A DNA stretch of 64,000 bases from an uncultured Alphaproteobacteria bacterium (GCA_944392315.1 CALXWH010000004.1:1-64000); one strand, 5' to 3'. Counted from the stretch's first letter, positions 1 through 10,285 are shown. Notes: generated by a model from the letters alone, not told the origin. Made by a program: numbers and translations.

Positions 1-159
1 ATCAACGACTACGCAAACTTATACCAAAGAGACCGCGCCGTTCTTGAGGCAGCCATTGACTACGAATATAAAGACATCTCTTTATATGCGAAGTACAACT
101 ACCTCATCCAAAAGAACGACCCGCAGCTCTTTGACTTAGGCGTCAAGTACAAGTTCTAA
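1..159 (+). CDS. C-terminal end of an outer-membrane beta-barrel protein (partial)
   Basis: Frame 1 is open from the first base to a TAA at 157-159, giving 52 residues of a gene that begins outside the window. The tail alternates polar and aromatic residues (KDISLYAKYNYL, then LFDLGVKYKF) and ends in phenylalanine. That is the usual last strand of an outer-membrane barrel recognised by the BAM complex. The parent could be a porin, an OmpA-like barrel or an autotransporter; the fragment cannot decide between them. A strong terminator follows at once. Confidence 0.6.
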   Translation: MNDYANLYQRDRAVLEAAIDYEYKDISLYAKYNYLIQKNDPQLFDLGVKYKF

Positions 160-180
160 AAAGCGTACGGATGAAACGCA

Positions 181-216
181 AATAAAGCCAAGTGTATAGC
201 TTGGCTTTATTTTTAT
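181..216 (+). terminator. Rho-independent terminator after the barrel gene
   Basis: A perfect 12-bp stem (181-192 with 200-211) with a 7-base loop is followed by a T-rich run. It closes the barrel gene that ends at 159. Confidence 0.85.
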
Positions 217-235
217 CTCTCTCTTATCATAATCA

Positions 236-271
236 TAAAAAAGCTCCCGACCTTGACTAGCCGAGAGCTTT
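236..271 (-). terminator. Terminator after pepF
   Basis: On the minus strand AAAGCTC (271-265) pairs with GAGCTTT (246-240) and is followed by a run of T. It sits 22 bases past the pepF stop. Confidence 0.65.
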
Positions 272-292
272 CGTTTAAGTCTAAAAAAGTTT

Positions 293-2074
293 TTATGCTC
301 TTTTATTCACCAACTCTTCCATCTGGTCCAGATAATAGCTGATAAGGTTCAAACCACCCTGCCAAAAGTCATGACTTTCCGGATTAAGATTAAACGGCGC
401 AAAAATATCTTTATAGTTACCGATAGCCGTTTTAGAGAGTAATTCCAGATATTTATCTTCAAAATTTTCAACTTTATTCTGAAGTTTAACCCAATAGAGC
501 GAATTAACCACACAATCGGCAAAAGAATAAGCATACACATAAAATGGTAAGAAGAAGAAATGACCGATTTGTTCCCACAAATAAGCCGAATTTTCATCAA
601 CAACCACCCAAGGTCCCAAACTTTCCTTCATTTCCTCCAACCAAATCTGATTTAAGCGTTCAGAAGAAAGCTCGCCCTTCTGCCGTTCTTCATGGGCACG
701 CGTTTCAAAAAAGTGAAATGCAATCTGACGAATAGCCGTGTTAATCATGTCATTAACCTTCATCGCTAAAAGAGCAATTTTCTCATCATCTGTCTTTGCA
801 TTATTAAGCATAGATTGGAAAACCAACATTTCTCCAAACACCGAAGCCACCTCTTCGGTAGTCATACGTGTTGTTTCGTTAAGCACACCGTTTTGACGTC
901 TTAACTGGTGATGACAACCGTGTCCCAATTCATGAGCAAGCGTCAACACATCATTACGCTTCCCCACAAAATTGAGCATCAAAAACGGATGTTCTTCCAC
1001 AAGCGGCCCCGAGCAAAATGCCCCGCTCCGCTTACCATCTTTAGGCGCCACATCAATCCACGGATTTTCAAAAAACTCCTTAGCAATTTGATAAAGTTTC
1101 GGAGAAAATTCTTTATAGGCTTTAAGCACCGTTTGCACCGCCTCTTCCCAAGAATACGATTTATCGTCTTCAATCGGCAGCGGTGCGTTTCTATCCCAAT
1201 ACTGGATTTTATCAACGCCCAAAAGTTTAGCTTTTAACTTATAAAAACGCCATGCAATATTTTTATAATTATCGCGCACGGTTTGCGCCAAAGCATTAAC
1301 GGTTTCATCGCTAACCTCTTCAGAAAGGTTTCTGGCAGACATCGGCAACTTAAAGCCGCGTTTTTTATCTTCCACCGCCTTATCTTTCATAATCATATTG
1401 TAGATATAGCAGACATTGAAACTGTTTTCTTTAGAAACTCTGTTGACCTCTTTACCGGTTTTTTCACGAAGTTTCGCATCCGGGCTCAAATATAACCGAC
1501 TAACCTGTGCATCATTATACTTTTTACCATCCACTTCATAAGATAGGCGCGCCATAGATTCCTCATAAAATCTAACCCATGCCGAACCGGAAGTAACATC
1601 TTTCTCAAGCAATGTTTTTTCCACATCTTCGGACAATTCATACGGCTTAAATTTGCGCACTCTTTTTAAGTACGGTGCATACGTCTGAACTTCTTTATCT
1701 TCTTCCAGTTTGCGGATAGCTTCTTCATCCATTTTGTTATATTCCAACCCAAAAAACAGCAAATTGCTACCGGCATCACTCAGCGCTTCAACAACTTTCT
1801 GATACAAGGCCGATGCTTTAGCATCCATCAATCTTGTTGTAGAATTGAGATAAGCAAATCCGTCCAATCTGGAACCAAGACGGCTCATATCTTCCATTTC
1901 TTTCAAAGCCTGAACAAAACTTTTTGCATCAAGCTCTGCCACCTTTCCTTTATATTTGGCGGCAAAATCAGCCGCCATCTGAGCATATTTTTTAATATCT
2001 TCATCAATTTTTTTATCATCTGTCCCTTTATAATATTCAGACAAATCCCAATCGGGCATTTTTTTATCACTCAT
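293..2074 (-). CDS. pepF: Oligoendopeptidase F family, M3 metallopeptidase
   Basis: A cytosolic zinc oligopeptidase of family M3 that cleaves short peptides. The 593-residue length fits PepF. The zinc signature HELGHGCHH is near residue 380, where the two His bind zinc and the Glu is catalytic. A conserved downstream Glu lies in the MTTEEVASVFGE stretch. The ATG at 2074 overlaps the stop of the upstream membrane-protein gene by 8 bases, with GGGAG upstream, so it is probably translated by coupling as the last gene of a three-gene operon. The family assignment is firm; the natural substrates are unknown. Confidence 0.93.
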   Translation of the reverse strand: MSDKKMPDWDLSEYYKGTDDKKIDEDIKKYAQMAADFAAKYKGKVAELDAKSFVQALKEMEDMSRLGSRLDGFAYLNSTTRLMDAKASALYQKVVEALSDAGSNLLFFGLEYNKMDEEAIRKLEEDKEVQTYAPYLKRVRKFKPYELSEDVEKTLLEKDVTSGSAWVRFYEESMARLSYEVDGKKYNDAQVSRLYLSPDAKLREKTGKEVNRVSKENSFNVCYIYNMIMKDKAVEDKKRGFKLPMSARNLSEEVSDETVNALAQTVRDNYKNIAWRFYKLKAKLLGVDKIQYWDRNAPLPIEDDKSYSWEEAVQTVLKAYKEFSPKLYQIAKEFFENPWIDVAPKDGKRSGAFCSGPLVEEHPFLMLNFVGKRNDVLTLAHELGHGCHHQLRRQNGVLNETTRMTTEEVASVFGEMLVFQSMLNNAKTDDEKIALLAMKVNDMINTAIRQIAFHFFETRAHEERQKGELSSERLNQIWLEEMKESLGPWVVVDENSAYLWEQIGHFFFLPFYVYAYSFADCVVNSLYWVKLQNKVENFEDKYLELLSKTAIGNYKDIFAPFNLNPESHDFWQGGLNLISYYLDQMEELVNKRA

Positions 2075-2516
2075 TACCTATCTCCCTTGTTTGATTTTTT
2101 TGATAATTTCCGAAAATATCCTGCTCCTCATCCTCATCATCCAAACGATTAGCCTTAAGCAAATCTTCCGAAAACGGCTCACTCATTTCTTCAGGAACTC
2201 TAAACGTCTCCGGCTTAAAGAAATAATTAGCCCAAGGCGTTGATTGTTTACCGTTAAGCCAAAGTTTCACCCCCTCACCCATCACCGAGGCATAACACAC
2301 ATAGCTGCCGGCAATAGCTCCCAACACCCCGCCGACATCACTTTGTGTAGAATAAAGATTAACATCATAAACCATCTGATAGGTACAAGGCGCAAAGCCG
2401 CGCATTTTCAAATCATCATGGGGAGCCGCCGCCACAATCCCGACAAAAACCAAAAACACCGCCGAAAAGACAAACAGCAACGCACCAAACCAATACTCTT
2501 TGATTTTTTCTACCAA
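2067..2516 (-). CDS. Small membrane protein of unknown function
   Basis: A 149-residue protein that I do not recognise. Residues 8-32 form a strong hydrophobic segment (FGALLFVFSAVFLVFVGIVAA), and a weaker one near residues 62-75 contains a Gly/Ala run. The C-terminus is acidic and hydrophilic. The start is probably TTG at 2516: it overlaps the stop of the upstream nucleotidyltransferase gene by 7 bases and has AGGG just before it. It lies between a nucleotidyltransferase and pepF with overlaps on both sides, so the three genes are one operon. The context does not reveal a role. Confidence 0.7.
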   Translation of the reverse strand: MVEKIKEYWFGALLFVFSAVFLVFVGIVAAAPHDDLKMRGFAPCTYQMVYDVNLYSTQSDVGGVLGAIAGSYVCYASVMGEGVKLWLNGKQSTPWANYFFKPETFRVPEEMSEPFSEDLLKANRLDDEDEEQDIFGNYQKNQTREIGNE

Positions 2517-3268
2517 TTTTCCCTATCCTTATAAAATTCCTCCAACTGCGCCAATTCTTCACGTGTATTAGCGCTGGCGATTTCTTTGGAATTACCGACA
2601 ATAGCCGTACATTTCAGCCCCATCTGTCTGGCAATTTTAACCGCATCAGTAAGATAATATTCGTGTGCGGCATTTTCACTACCGATTCGGCTCAAAATGT
2701 CAAATAAATATCGTCCGTCAAACCCCATACAGCCGGAATTGCAAAAATTTATCATTTTTTGTGCATCTGTTGCATCTTTAAATTCCACAATTTCGGTGAG
2801 TTCATCACCATCCATCACCAAACGCCCGTAACGAGCCGGATCTTGCGGCTTAAAGCCCAAAACAACCACAGCAAAACCCTCTTTTATTTTATCAATGGTT
2901 TTCTGAAAAGTTTTTGCCGTAATCAAGGGCGTATCGCCGAACACAACCAAAATCGGCCCCTCAAATCCATCTAATTCGGATTTGGCACAATTAACGGCGT
3001 GCCCAGTACCCAGTTGCTGTTCTTGCACAACCGTCGGATAAGGAGAAACCTCTTTTTTAACCAAATCCCCATCTGCAGAAATAACCGTAACAATCTTTTG
3101 AATTCCCATCTGGGATAAAGTATCAATAATGTGTTTAACCATCGCTTTGCCATGCACCGGCATCATCACTTTCGGCAAATCAGACTTCATGCGTGTTCCT
3201 TTACCGGCACCCAAAATAATAGCAGCCGCATTTTCATCACCTTGACGTATATTTCCATTATTCATCAT
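2510..3268 (-). CDS. GlmU-like nucleotidyltransferase, pyrophosphorylase domain only
   Basis: A sugar-phosphate nucleotidyltransferase. The N-terminus has the signature LGAGKGTRMKSDLPKVM, followed by the Q-x-x-x-GTGHAV uridine-binding motif (VVQEQQLGTGHAVNCA) and VVFGDTPLI, all close to the uridyltransferase half of GlmU. The protein ends near 252 residues and lacks the left-handed beta-helix acetyltransferase half of normal GlmU (about 450 residues). It could make UDP-GlcNAc from GlcNAc-1-P with acetylation done elsewhere, or be a separate NTP transferase. The ATG at 3268 is preferred over a TTG one codon upstream because AGGGGA lies just before it. It is the first gene of the minus-strand operon ending in pepF. 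Confidence 0.8.
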   Translation of the reverse strand: MMNNGNIRQGDENAAAIILGAGKGTRMKSDLPKVMMPVHGKAMVKHIIDTLSQMGIQKIVTVISADGDLVKKEVSPYPTVVQEQQLGTGHAVNCAKSELDGFEGPILVVFGDTPLITAKTFQKTIDKIKEGFAVVVLGFKPQDPARYGRLVMDGDELTEIVEFKDATDAQKMINFCNSGCMGFDGRYLFDILSRIGSENAAHEYYLTDAVKIARQMGLKCTAIVGNSKEIASANTREELAQLEEFYKDRENW

Positions 3269-3339
3269 CAAAATCCCCTAATCCCAAAGTCCGAAAATTC
3301 AAATCCAAGAGTTATCCCCTTTTCAAAAAATTAACTACT

Positions 3340-3367
3340 TGTCATTATATTAAAACATATTTATGCT
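3340..3367 (+). promoter_or_regulatory. Putative sigma-70 promoter for the DUF2207-rfb operon
   Basis: TTGTCA at 3340-3345 and TATGCT at 3362-3367 are separated by 16 bases, 43 bases before the start codon at 3410. Pattern match only. Confidence 0.45.
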
Positions 3368-3409
3368 AATACTACAAATCAAAACTGACCGCAACTTGAA
3401 AGAAAAGAT

Positions 3410-5503
3410 ATGAAGAGCTTTTTTAAGTATTTTCTGGCATTATTAGTTATAACCAACACCTCCCTAGCATATGCAGGCGTAACAAGTGCAGCAGCCCCAG
3501 ACAACACACTTTACATAGATCCGAACAAGCGTTTGGACGAGTTAAAAAAGCTGTATGCAGACCTACCCGATTTAACCAATCCGGAGGCTCTGCAGAAATT
3601 TTTTCAAAAAAGACTTGCCATCGGACAAGAAGCAGACATTCCCCCTGAAGAAATTTCAAATCCTTCTTCTACCAGCATCATAGACACACACAAAAAAGAA
3701 GAAGAGACTTTATCCGCCTATGAAAAGATATACCGCGACAGTATGCGTCAAGCAGGAAACATCTCCGATACCGTCAATCAAGACGTGGAATTGCAAGGCA
3801 CATTCTACCGCCTCAAAGATCAAACCAAAGAAGCAAAACCGTTTGTGCCGGATTTTCCATACGTAACCGTCAAATTATCTGATGAGCGTGAAATTTTAGC
3901 CCCGGCAGATGAGCATTTTCCGTATGTTTTAACGACCCTCCGTATTGAGCCGACCGGATTATTGCAAGTGACCGAAGAGTTTACCTTTATATCCAATAAT
4001 GAAAGTTTTCCCTATGGTTTCTTCCGTATTTTACCTAAATATAATTATTCACGCAACGGCGACAAACGCCGCACGGATATAACCTTAAAATCCGTTACAA
4101 TCAACGGAGAAGAAACCCCTTATAAGATAACCGAAATCGGTAATTATTTACATATAGAACCGCAAGAACCGCTCAATTTACCAACAGGGATTTACACCTA
4201 TCGTTTCAAATATATCATAGACCGCGCCGTTTGGTACTATGACAATTTTGATGAACTGTATTGGGACATCACCGCAAAAACCCTAAAGAACGTTGTCGGT
4301 TCGGCAAATGCAATCGTATATTTACCGGAAAACAAGAGTTTCATCGCCCAAAACGCCATCGCCAGCACTAAGCAAGGATTAGACCGTGAGCGTGTTACCA
4401 TCACAACCCTAGCCCCCAATGCACTGGGCTTTGCTGACACCAATGCTTTGGGCGTCGGAGAAGATATTCATCTCTTTTTAACAATGGAAAAAGGCACTTT
4501 GCTTCCGCCGGATTTCTCCAAGAAATATCAATGGTTCATTCATGATTATGGGGCGAACTTATTTGCTCTGTTTGCGCTTCTTGCGATTTTACTGTCTTAT
4601 CGTATTTCGTTTGAACAAATTCGCCGCAACAAAGATAAAACACGCGCTTATTTGAAAAAGACCCCGGCCATTTATCGTATGCTGAACTTAAATGTTTATG
4701 ATAAGACATCTCTCGGAGCAGAAATATTAAACCTATGCGCCAAAAACATTTTAGATTTGCTCAATAGCGACGGCAAAGTCACCTTAATCAAAAAAAGTGA
4801 TAATCTAAGCCGCCTTTCCAAAACCGAACAAAAGTTAATGACTTTATTGTATCCTGGGCAAGAAACCGTTTTAAACGATGGACCGGAATCAACGCTTAAA
4901 CTAAAACGCGCCTATACGTACCTCAAATATAACACCTATAAACAAATACACCTTTTCAAACTAAAACTAAATGCTTTATATTTGGTATTTAGCATCGGCA
5001 TGTTGCTCTGCGGCATCATCGGCGGATCAATGCTGGCGATAAACCCCTGGAACAGTTTCAGCATATTAGCAACATTCACACTGCTGCTCTTCCCTTACAT
5101 GGCCATTTTCATTAACGTTAATCCGAAACGCAAAATATGGCGTTACACGCTTAAAGGATTTTTATTGTTAGGTTTAATCTGGGCTGCGGGAATTTTGAGT
5201 ATTTACAGCTCTCTATTTTACACCATCATCCAAATGCTGGCGGTATATCTGATAATCTACTATTACAACATGTTCTCTCGCCGCAGCGGCTTATTGAGAA
5301 ACAAGATAAAAGAAACCGAAGACTACAAGAGTTATTTGCAAAAGAATCCGGAACTTGAAAAAACAAGCAAAGATTTTGCCAACAAAAAAGCCTACATTTA
5401 TGCTCTAAGTATAGACAATTGTTATAAAGATGTTGACGATTTCAACAATATCAATAAACTAATGCAAACACTAACCATCAACCCGCAAAGGAAGAATCAA
5501 TGA
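3410..5503 (+). CDS. DUF2207 family membrane protein
   Basis: A 697-residue envelope protein. It has a signal peptide (residues 1-22, ending SLAYA) and a periplasmic region. From about residue 175 a DUF2207 domain follows, recognisable by an N-terminal beta-sandwich pattern (ITEVTEEFTF-like strand, [10 protein letters not shown]). A transmembrane segment lies near residues 380-400, a cytoplasmic linker follows, and at least four more hydrophobic segments span about 520-625. The molecular role of DUF2207 proteins is not established. The stop overlaps the rfbA start by 4 bases (ATGA), so it is co-transcribed and translationally coupled with dTDP-rhamnose synthesis; a surface-polysaccharide link is inference from that. 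Confidence 0.8.
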   Translation: MKSFFKYFLALLVITNTSLAYAGVTSAAAPDNTLYIDPNKRLDELKKLYADLPDLTNPEALQKFFQKRLAIGQEADIPPEEISNPSSTSIIDTHKKEEETLSAYEKIYRDSMRQAGNISDTVNQDVELQGTFYRLKDQTKEAKPFVPDFPYVTVKLSDEREILAPADEHFPYVLTTLRIEPTGLLQVTEEFTFISNNESFPYGFFRILPKYNYSRNGDKRRTDITLKSVTINGEETPYKITEIGNYLHIEPQEPLNLPTGIYTYRFKYIIDRAVWYYDNFDELYWDITAKTLKNVVGSANAIVYLPENKSFIAQNAIASTKQGLDRERVTITTLAPNALGFADTNALGVGEDIHLFLTMEKGTLLPPDFSKKYQWFIHDYGANLFALFALLAILLSYRISFEQIRRNKDKTRAYLKKTPAIYRMLNLNVYDKTSLGAEILNLCAKNILDLLNSDGKVTLIKKSDNLSRLSKTEQKLMTLLYPGQETVLNDGPESTLKLKRAYTYLKYNTYKQIHLFKLKLNALYLVFSIGMLLCGIIGGSMLAINPWNSFSILATFTLLLFPYMAIFINVNPKRKIWRYTLKGFLLLGLIWAAGILSIYSSLFYTIIQMLAVYLIIYYYNMFSRRSGLLRNKIKETEDYKSYLQKNPELEKTSKDFANKKAYIYALSIDNCYKDVDDFNNINKLMQTLTINPQRKNQ

Positions 5504-6387
5504 AAGGGATTATTTTAGCCGGTGGCTCGGGCACCAGATTATACCCGTTAACCCAATGCGTATCCAAACAACTGTTGCCGGTATATGATAAACCGATGAT
5601 ATATTATCCCCTATCGGTTTTGATGTTATTTGGCATAAAAGATATTCTGATTATCTCCACACCCAAAGACACCCCAAATATAGAGAACTTGTTTGGAGAT
5701 GGAAGTGATTTGGGTCTTCACTTGGAATACAAAGTTCAAGATGCCCCGAATGGCATTGCCGAAGCCTTTATTTTGGGCAAAGATTTCATCAAAGATGACA
5801 AAGTTTGTTTGATATTGGGTGATAACATTTTTTATATCCAATCGCAAATGAACGCATACCGCACGCTCATTCAAGAAGAAGACAACACCGCCACGGTATT
5901 TGGTTACCATGTTTCCGATCCGGAGCGTTTCGGCGTCATAGAGTTTGATGAGCTAAAACGTGTTGTTTCCATAGAAGAAAAACCGAAAAAGCCAAAATCA
6001 AACTATGCCGTAACAGGGTTATATTTTTACCCGAAAGACGTTGCCGAAAAAGCCGCCTCGCTTAAACCTTCCAAGCGTGGGGAATTAGAGATTACGGATT
6101 TGAATAAATTATACTTAAAAGAAGGACGCCTCTCGGTTATTCCGCTCAAACGCGGCAATGCCTGGTTGGATGCAGGCACGCCGGATAGTTTAATGGAGTC
6201 TGCTCAATTTGTTCAAATCATAGAACAGCGTCAAGGCTTAAAACTAGCCTGCATAGAAGAGATTGCATATCGCCAAGGTTTCATAGATAGCATCCAGATG
6301 CAAAAGCTGATTAACCGCTTAAAAGACGGCGTAGCCTATAAGGCTTATTTACAAAAAGTATATGAGGAAAATCATGATCTTTACTAA
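5500..6387 (+). CDS. rfbA: Glucose-1-phosphate thymidylyltransferase
   Basis: First enzyme of dTDP-L-rhamnose synthesis: it joins glucose-1-phosphate and dTTP to give dTDP-glucose. The nucleotide-binding signature [11 protein letters not shown] is at residues 8-18, with [16 protein letters not shown] and the catalytic-site stretch LILGDNIFY following. The 295-residue length is typical of RmlA. It overlaps the DUF2207 gene by 4 bases and rfbC by 14, inside an A-C-D-B ordered operon that carries the whole pathway. Confidence 0.97.
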   Translation: MKGIILAGGSGTRLYPLTQCVSKQLLPVYDKPMIYYPLSVLMLFGIKDILIISTPKDTPNIENLFGDGSDLGLHLEYKVQDAPNGIAEAFILGKDFIKDDKVCLILGDNIFYIQSQMNAYRTLIQEEDNTATVFGYHVSDPERFGVIEFDELKRVVSIEEKPKKPKSNYAVTGLYFYPKDVAEKAASLKPSKRGELEITDLNKLYLKEGRLSVIPLKRGNAWLDAGTPDSLMESAQFVQIIEQRQGLKLACIEEIAYRQGFIDSIQMQKLINRLKDGVAYKAYLQKVYEENHDLY

Positions 6388-6922
6388 AACCAAATTAGAG
6401 GGTGTCTACATCCTCACCCCTCGTGTATTTACAGATACAAGAGGCTATTTCTTTGAAAGTTATAACCAAAAAGAATTTGAACAAAACGGTCTGTTTTATA
6501 ACTTTGTTCAAGACAACCAATCTTTTTCAAGCTATGGCACAATAAGAGGTCTGCATTTCCAAAAAGGAGAACACGCACAAGCCAAACTCGTTCGGGTGAT
6601 TGCAGGAGAAGTATTGGACGTAGCCGTAGATATCCGCCGCAACTCGCCAACATATGGGCAACACGTTGCCGTCAAATTATCCGGCGAAAATCAACAGCAG
6701 TTGCTCATCCCCAGAGGATTCGCACATGGTTTTTCCGTTTTATCGGATACAGCCGTTTTCGCATATAAATGCGATAATTTCTATTGCAAAGAAGCAGAAG
6801 GCGGACTATGCGTCAATGACCCGACTTTAGGAATAGATTGGCAAATAGACATGAATAAAGCCAACGTCTTGGAAAGAGATTTAAATCACCCCTTATTAAA
6901 GGATTTAGAGCCATGTTTTTAG
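6374..6922 (+). CDS. rfbC: dTDP-4-dehydrorhamnose 3,5-epimerase
   Basis: Third step of dTDP-rhamnose synthesis: epimerises dTDP-4-keto-6-deoxyglucose at C3 and C5. The cupin core shows the family signature [19 protein letters not shown] with the catalytic His, and [11 protein letters not shown] further on. I place the start at the ATG at 6374 rather than 6362, because GAGG at 6364-6367 lies six bases upstream and the resulting 182 residues match the family N-terminus. It overlaps the end of rfbA by 14 bases and the start of rfbD by 10. Confidence 0.96.
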   Translation: MIFTKTKLEGVYILTPRVFTDTRGYFFESYNQKEFEQNGLFYNFVQDNQSFSSYGTIRGLHFQKGEHAQAKLVRVIAGEVLDVAVDIRRNSPTYGQHVAVKLSGENQQQLLIPRGFAHGFSVLSDTAVFAYKCDNFYCKEAEGGLCVNDPTLGIDWQIDMNKANVLERDLNHPLLKDLEPCF

Positions 6923-7737
6923 TCACCGGAGCCAATGGTCAACTGGGAACAGCCTTGCAAACAATGTTACAAGACAAAGCCGAATACATTGACCGCGAAG
7001 ATTTAGATTTAACGGATGAAGCCGCCGTCAAAGCTTTTTTACAAAACAAAGATTATGAATATATCATCAACTGCGCCGCATACACGGCCGTAGATAAAGC
7101 CGAAGCCGATGCTGAAAATGCGCACAAGGTTAATGCGCTTGCACCTCTCTATCTTGCGAAATACGGCAAAAGAATTGTGCACATTTCAACCGACTACGTC
7201 TTTGACGGCAATAACTGCAAACCCTATAATGAAGATGACACCCCTCACCCCGTATCCGTTTATGGTAAAACGAAGCTAGAGGGGGAAAAAAATGTATTAG
7301 CCAACGCCGACACGGCTATCATCATCCGCACCGCATGGTTATATTCTCCGCACGGCGGCAACTTTGTCAAAACCATGCGCAAATTAGGTGCGGAGAGAGA
7401 AAACTTAAATGTGGTGTTTGACCAAGTCGGCACCCCAACCAACGCTTATGATTTAGCCGAAGCCATCGTAAAAGCCCTTCCGCAAATTAAATCCGGAGAA
7501 AAGGAAATATATCATTTCACGGATGAAGGCGTCTGCTCATGGTATGATTTTGCCAGAGAGATTATGGAGCAATCCAAATTAAACTGCAAAGTGCACCCGA
7601 TAGAAAGCAAAGATTATCCGACACCGGCACATCGTCCGCACTTTTCGGTATTAAACAAAGCCAAAATCAAAACGCGTTTTAAGATAGAAATCCCCCATTG
7701 GAAAGAAGGATTAGTTAAATGTCTGCAACAATTTTAG
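6913..7737 (+). CDS. rfbD: dTDP-4-dehydrorhamnose reductase
   Basis: Last step of dTDP-L-rhamnose synthesis, an NAD(P)H-dependent reduction. It is an extended short-chain dehydrogenase: GANGQLGTALQ near the N-terminus binds the cofactor, and ISTDYVFDG followed by YGKTKLEGE carries the catalytic YxxxK. The length of 274 residues is slightly below the usual 290-300. The region between the Rossmann fold and the C-terminal substrate domain is intact. It overlaps both rfbC and rfbB. Confidence 0.96.
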   Translation: MFLVTGANGQLGTALQTMLQDKAEYIDREDLDLTDEAAVKAFLQNKDYEYIINCAAYTAVDKAEADAENAHKVNALAPLYLAKYGKRIVHISTDYVFDGNNCKPYNEDDTPHPVSVYGKTKLEGEKNVLANADTAIIIRTAWLYSPHGGNFVKTMRKLGAERENLNVVFDQVGTPTNAYDLAEAIVKALPQIKSGEKEIYHFTDEGVCSWYDFAREIMEQSKLNCKVHPIESKDYPTPAHRPHFSVLNKAKIKTRFKIEIPHWKEGLVKCLQQF

Positions 7738-8732
7738 TAACCGGAGGAGCAGGTTTCATCGGCTCCAACTTTATTCCGTATTTTATGGAAAAACACCCAG
7801 ATTATAAGATTGTAAACTTAGATAAATTGACCTATGCCGGCAATTTGGAAAACTTAAAAGAAGTAGAAAACAATCCGAATTACACCTTTGTTAAGGGGGA
7901 TATTTGTGATGAACAACTGGTCAATGATTTGTTTGACAAATATGACTTTACCGGCGTAATACACTTTGCCGCCGAAAGCCATGTTGATAATTCCATCAAA
8001 GGCCCGCGCGCTTTCATCAACACAAATTTAGTCGGCACGTTTAATCTGTTAGAGGCCGCAAGAACGCATTGGTTTGATGCTCCGTTTACGCCCAAAGCCG
8101 GCTGTGAAAATCGTCGTTTTCACCATATCTCAACCGATGAGGTATATGGCACATTGGGAGCAGAAGGCTACTTTAAGGAAACCACGCCATACGCGCCAAA
8201 CAGTCCTTATTCGGCAAGCAAAGCCGGTTCAGACTTTTTAGTCCGTGCTTATCATCACACTTTTGGGATGAACACCACGACCTCCAACTGTTCTAATAAC
8301 TATGGTCCGAAACAACATAGCGAAAAGCTAATTCCGACCATTATTCGCAATTGCTTGCGCTTATCGCCGATTCCCATTTACGGCAATGGGCAAAACATCC
8401 GCGATTGGTTATACGTAACAGACCACGCCAAAGCCATAGATATGATTTTCCACAAAGGCAAGAGTGGTGAGACATATAATGTCGGCGGGCATAACGAGCT
8501 GACTAATATGCAAATCACTCATACCATTTGCGCCATTTTAGATGATCTTCGCCCACGTCAAGACGGCAAAAAATATGCGGACTTAATCACTTTTGTAAAA
8601 GACCGTGCCGGCCACGATTTACGCTATGCGATAGATCCGACAAAAATCACCAGCGAATTGGGATACAAACCGGATGAAACTTTCAAAACCGGCATTGTTA
8701 AAACAGTTCAATGGTATTTAGATAAAGCATAA
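7719..8732 (+). CDS. rfbB: dTDP-glucose 4,6-dehydratase
   Basis: Second step of dTDP-rhamnose synthesis, converting dTDP-glucose to the 4-keto-6-deoxy sugar. The NAD-binding GGAGFIGSNF is at the N-terminus. ISTDEVYG supplies the catalytic Asp-Glu pair and YSASKAGSD the YxxxK. The 337-residue length is normal. It overlaps rfbD by 19 bases, with AAGGA eight bases before the ATG. Its last 35 bases overlap, tail to tail, the end of the membrane glycosyltransferase gene on the other strand. No hairpin terminator was found between them. Confidence 0.97.
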   Translation: MSATILVTGGAGFIGSNFIPYFMEKHPDYKIVNLDKLTYAGNLENLKEVENNPNYTFVKGDICDEQLVNDLFDKYDFTGVIHFAAESHVDNSIKGPRAFINTNLVGTFNLLEAARTHWFDAPFTPKAGCENRRFHHISTDEVYGTLGAEGYFKETTPYAPNSPYSASKAGSDFLVRAYHHTFGMNTTTSNCSNNYGPKQHSEKLIPTIIRNCLRLSPIPIYGNGQNIRDWLYVTDHAKAIDMIFHKGKSGETYNVGGHNELTNMQITHTICAILDDLRPRQDGKKYADLITFVKDRAGHDLRYAIDPTKITSELGYKPDETFKTGIVKTVQWYLDKA

Positions 8733-10101
8733 ATCGCGCTAAAATAAACACAACAATGAGCCCTGCCAAAGTATAATTGAGATATTTTGGCAGGCTTTTT
8801 TGTGCCAAATAATTCCCGATAGAAAGGAGTGAAAGCGGAAATAAAATCATCACATAGCGAAATTCGCTAGAGCAAAAATACGGATATTCAATCCAAAAGT
8901 TTATCCACGCCGCCAAGACCGAAAAGACCGCAATAAGAATAAATAGATTAAAGCTCCAGTCCTCTCCCATTTTATACTTAAGCACCCCAAAGAAGCTCAA
9001 CAGCGCCATAAGTGCAAATACACCACCCAAACCATATAAAATCCAAGCCCAAAAGAGTCCCTGCCAACCCCACTCGCCAAAGATAGAGGTTTTAACCAAC
9101 GCCAACCAAACATTAGGCTCTGTCAGACCATGGCGAATATCGGCAAACGGAACTAAAATATGCTGCAAACTGCTCAAACGCTGCCCAATGGAGTAAGCGC
9201 TTAAATCTTGAAAATTGTTATTAACCGGCGGCGGCACCAACGGAAAGTCATGATAAAGCAAAAACCATCCCCAAACAAAACCGCAAATACCGGCTAAAGC
9301 AATCGTCATAAATTGTGCCCACATTTTGCGTTCAAATTTATCTTTGGCCTGCAATAACATAAAAAGTCCAAAAACCGCCAACGCCGGAACAAGCATTAAG
9401 CCGGAAAATTTAACCAATCCGGCACAAAACAGAGCCCCTGCTAAGAGCAAACAATCCCGCCACTCTTTTTGAAGATACCATTTATAGCCCGAATAAATCA
9501 TCAGGTGCATCAAAAAATAAGTCAACGCATCATTATTTACCAAATTAGCAACAAGCCCATGTACGGGAAAAAAAACGAACCATGCGAATAATCCTAGCTT
9601 AAGCCCATCTGAAAATCTAAACATATTTAACAAGTGCCAAAATACGATTCCCGCACCGGTTATACAAAACAAGCTTATAAACCGCACACTGTCAAACCCC
9701 ATACTTTGCGTGGCGCCCAAACCCATAGAAAGTTTTGTAACCACCGCCGTTATCAATCCCCACAACGGCGGCTGAAAGAAAACAGAGGAGAGATATCCTT
9801 TCGGGTCCGATAAAAAGAAATTATGCTGCAAAAAATAGTCGCTATGCATTACAAAGTTAAAGTAGTCGTATTGCCGCACATTTCCCCACGAAGCCAAGAT
9901 ATACCATAGATTAAGCCCAAACGCCGTCACAAAACAAGCATCAACCGCCGTCGGACGCACACCGTATTTCCATCCCATTCCGATAAAAGAAAGACAAATC
10001 AAAACGCCCGCCGCGAGCGTATATGGCATAAACAAATTCCACAACCACAGCACCACAGTAAGAGCAAAAACATCTTTCAAATTAAAATTGAGCTTAGTCA
10101 T
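8698..10101 (-). CDS. Polytopic membrane glycosyltransferase, GT-C type
   Basis: A protein of about 467 residues with roughly ten or eleven hydrophobic segments. Early in the chain is a luminal loop of the type in dolichyl/undecaprenyl-phosphate-sugar transferases: YDYFNFVMHSDYFLQHN, then an FFQPPLWGLITA stretch like the acidic and P-P-L-Y-Y elements of ArnT/PMT proteins. It probably moves a sugar from a lipid carrier onto a glycan or protein at the periplasmic face; the acceptor is unknown. The ATG at 10101 has GAGG upstream and is preferred to the preceding TTG. Its 3' end overlaps rfbB by 35 bases on the opposite strand. Confidence 0.75.
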   Translation of the reverse strand: MTKLNFNLKDVFALTVVLWLWNLFMPYTLAAGVLICLSFIGMGWKYGVRPTAVDACFVTAFGLNLWYILASWGNVRQYDYFNFVMHSDYFLQHNFFLSDPKGYLSSVFFQPPLWGLITAVVTKLSMGLGATQSMGFDSVRFISLFCITGAGIVFWHLLNMFRFSDGLKLGLFAWFVFFPVHGLVANLVNNDALTYFLMHLMIYSGYKWYLQKEWRDCLLLAGALFCAGLVKFSGLMLVPALAVFGLFMLLQAKDKFERKMWAQFMTIALAGICGFVWGWFLLYHDFPLVPPPVNNNFQDLSAYSIGQRLSSLQHILVPFADIRHGLTEPNVWLALVKTSIFGEWGWQGLFWAWILYGLGGVFALMALLSFFGVLKYKMGEDWSFNLFILIAVFSVLAAWINFWIEYPYFCSSEFRYVMILFPLSLLSIGNYLAQKSLPKYLNYTLAGLIVVFILARFMLYLNTIELF

Positions 10102-10285
10102 CAAAAAGCCTCATCTCATCATGTAAACTAACGTAATACTAGCGCCGCGCTTCTAAACATAAACTTAATAAATCTCCCAAAAGACAGATAATTTTCTTAA
10201 AAAAAATCTTGCTATTTATACACAAACTCATTAGACTTCATCCGTTTTTGAATTATGAAGATATTACTATAAAATACTAAGGATT

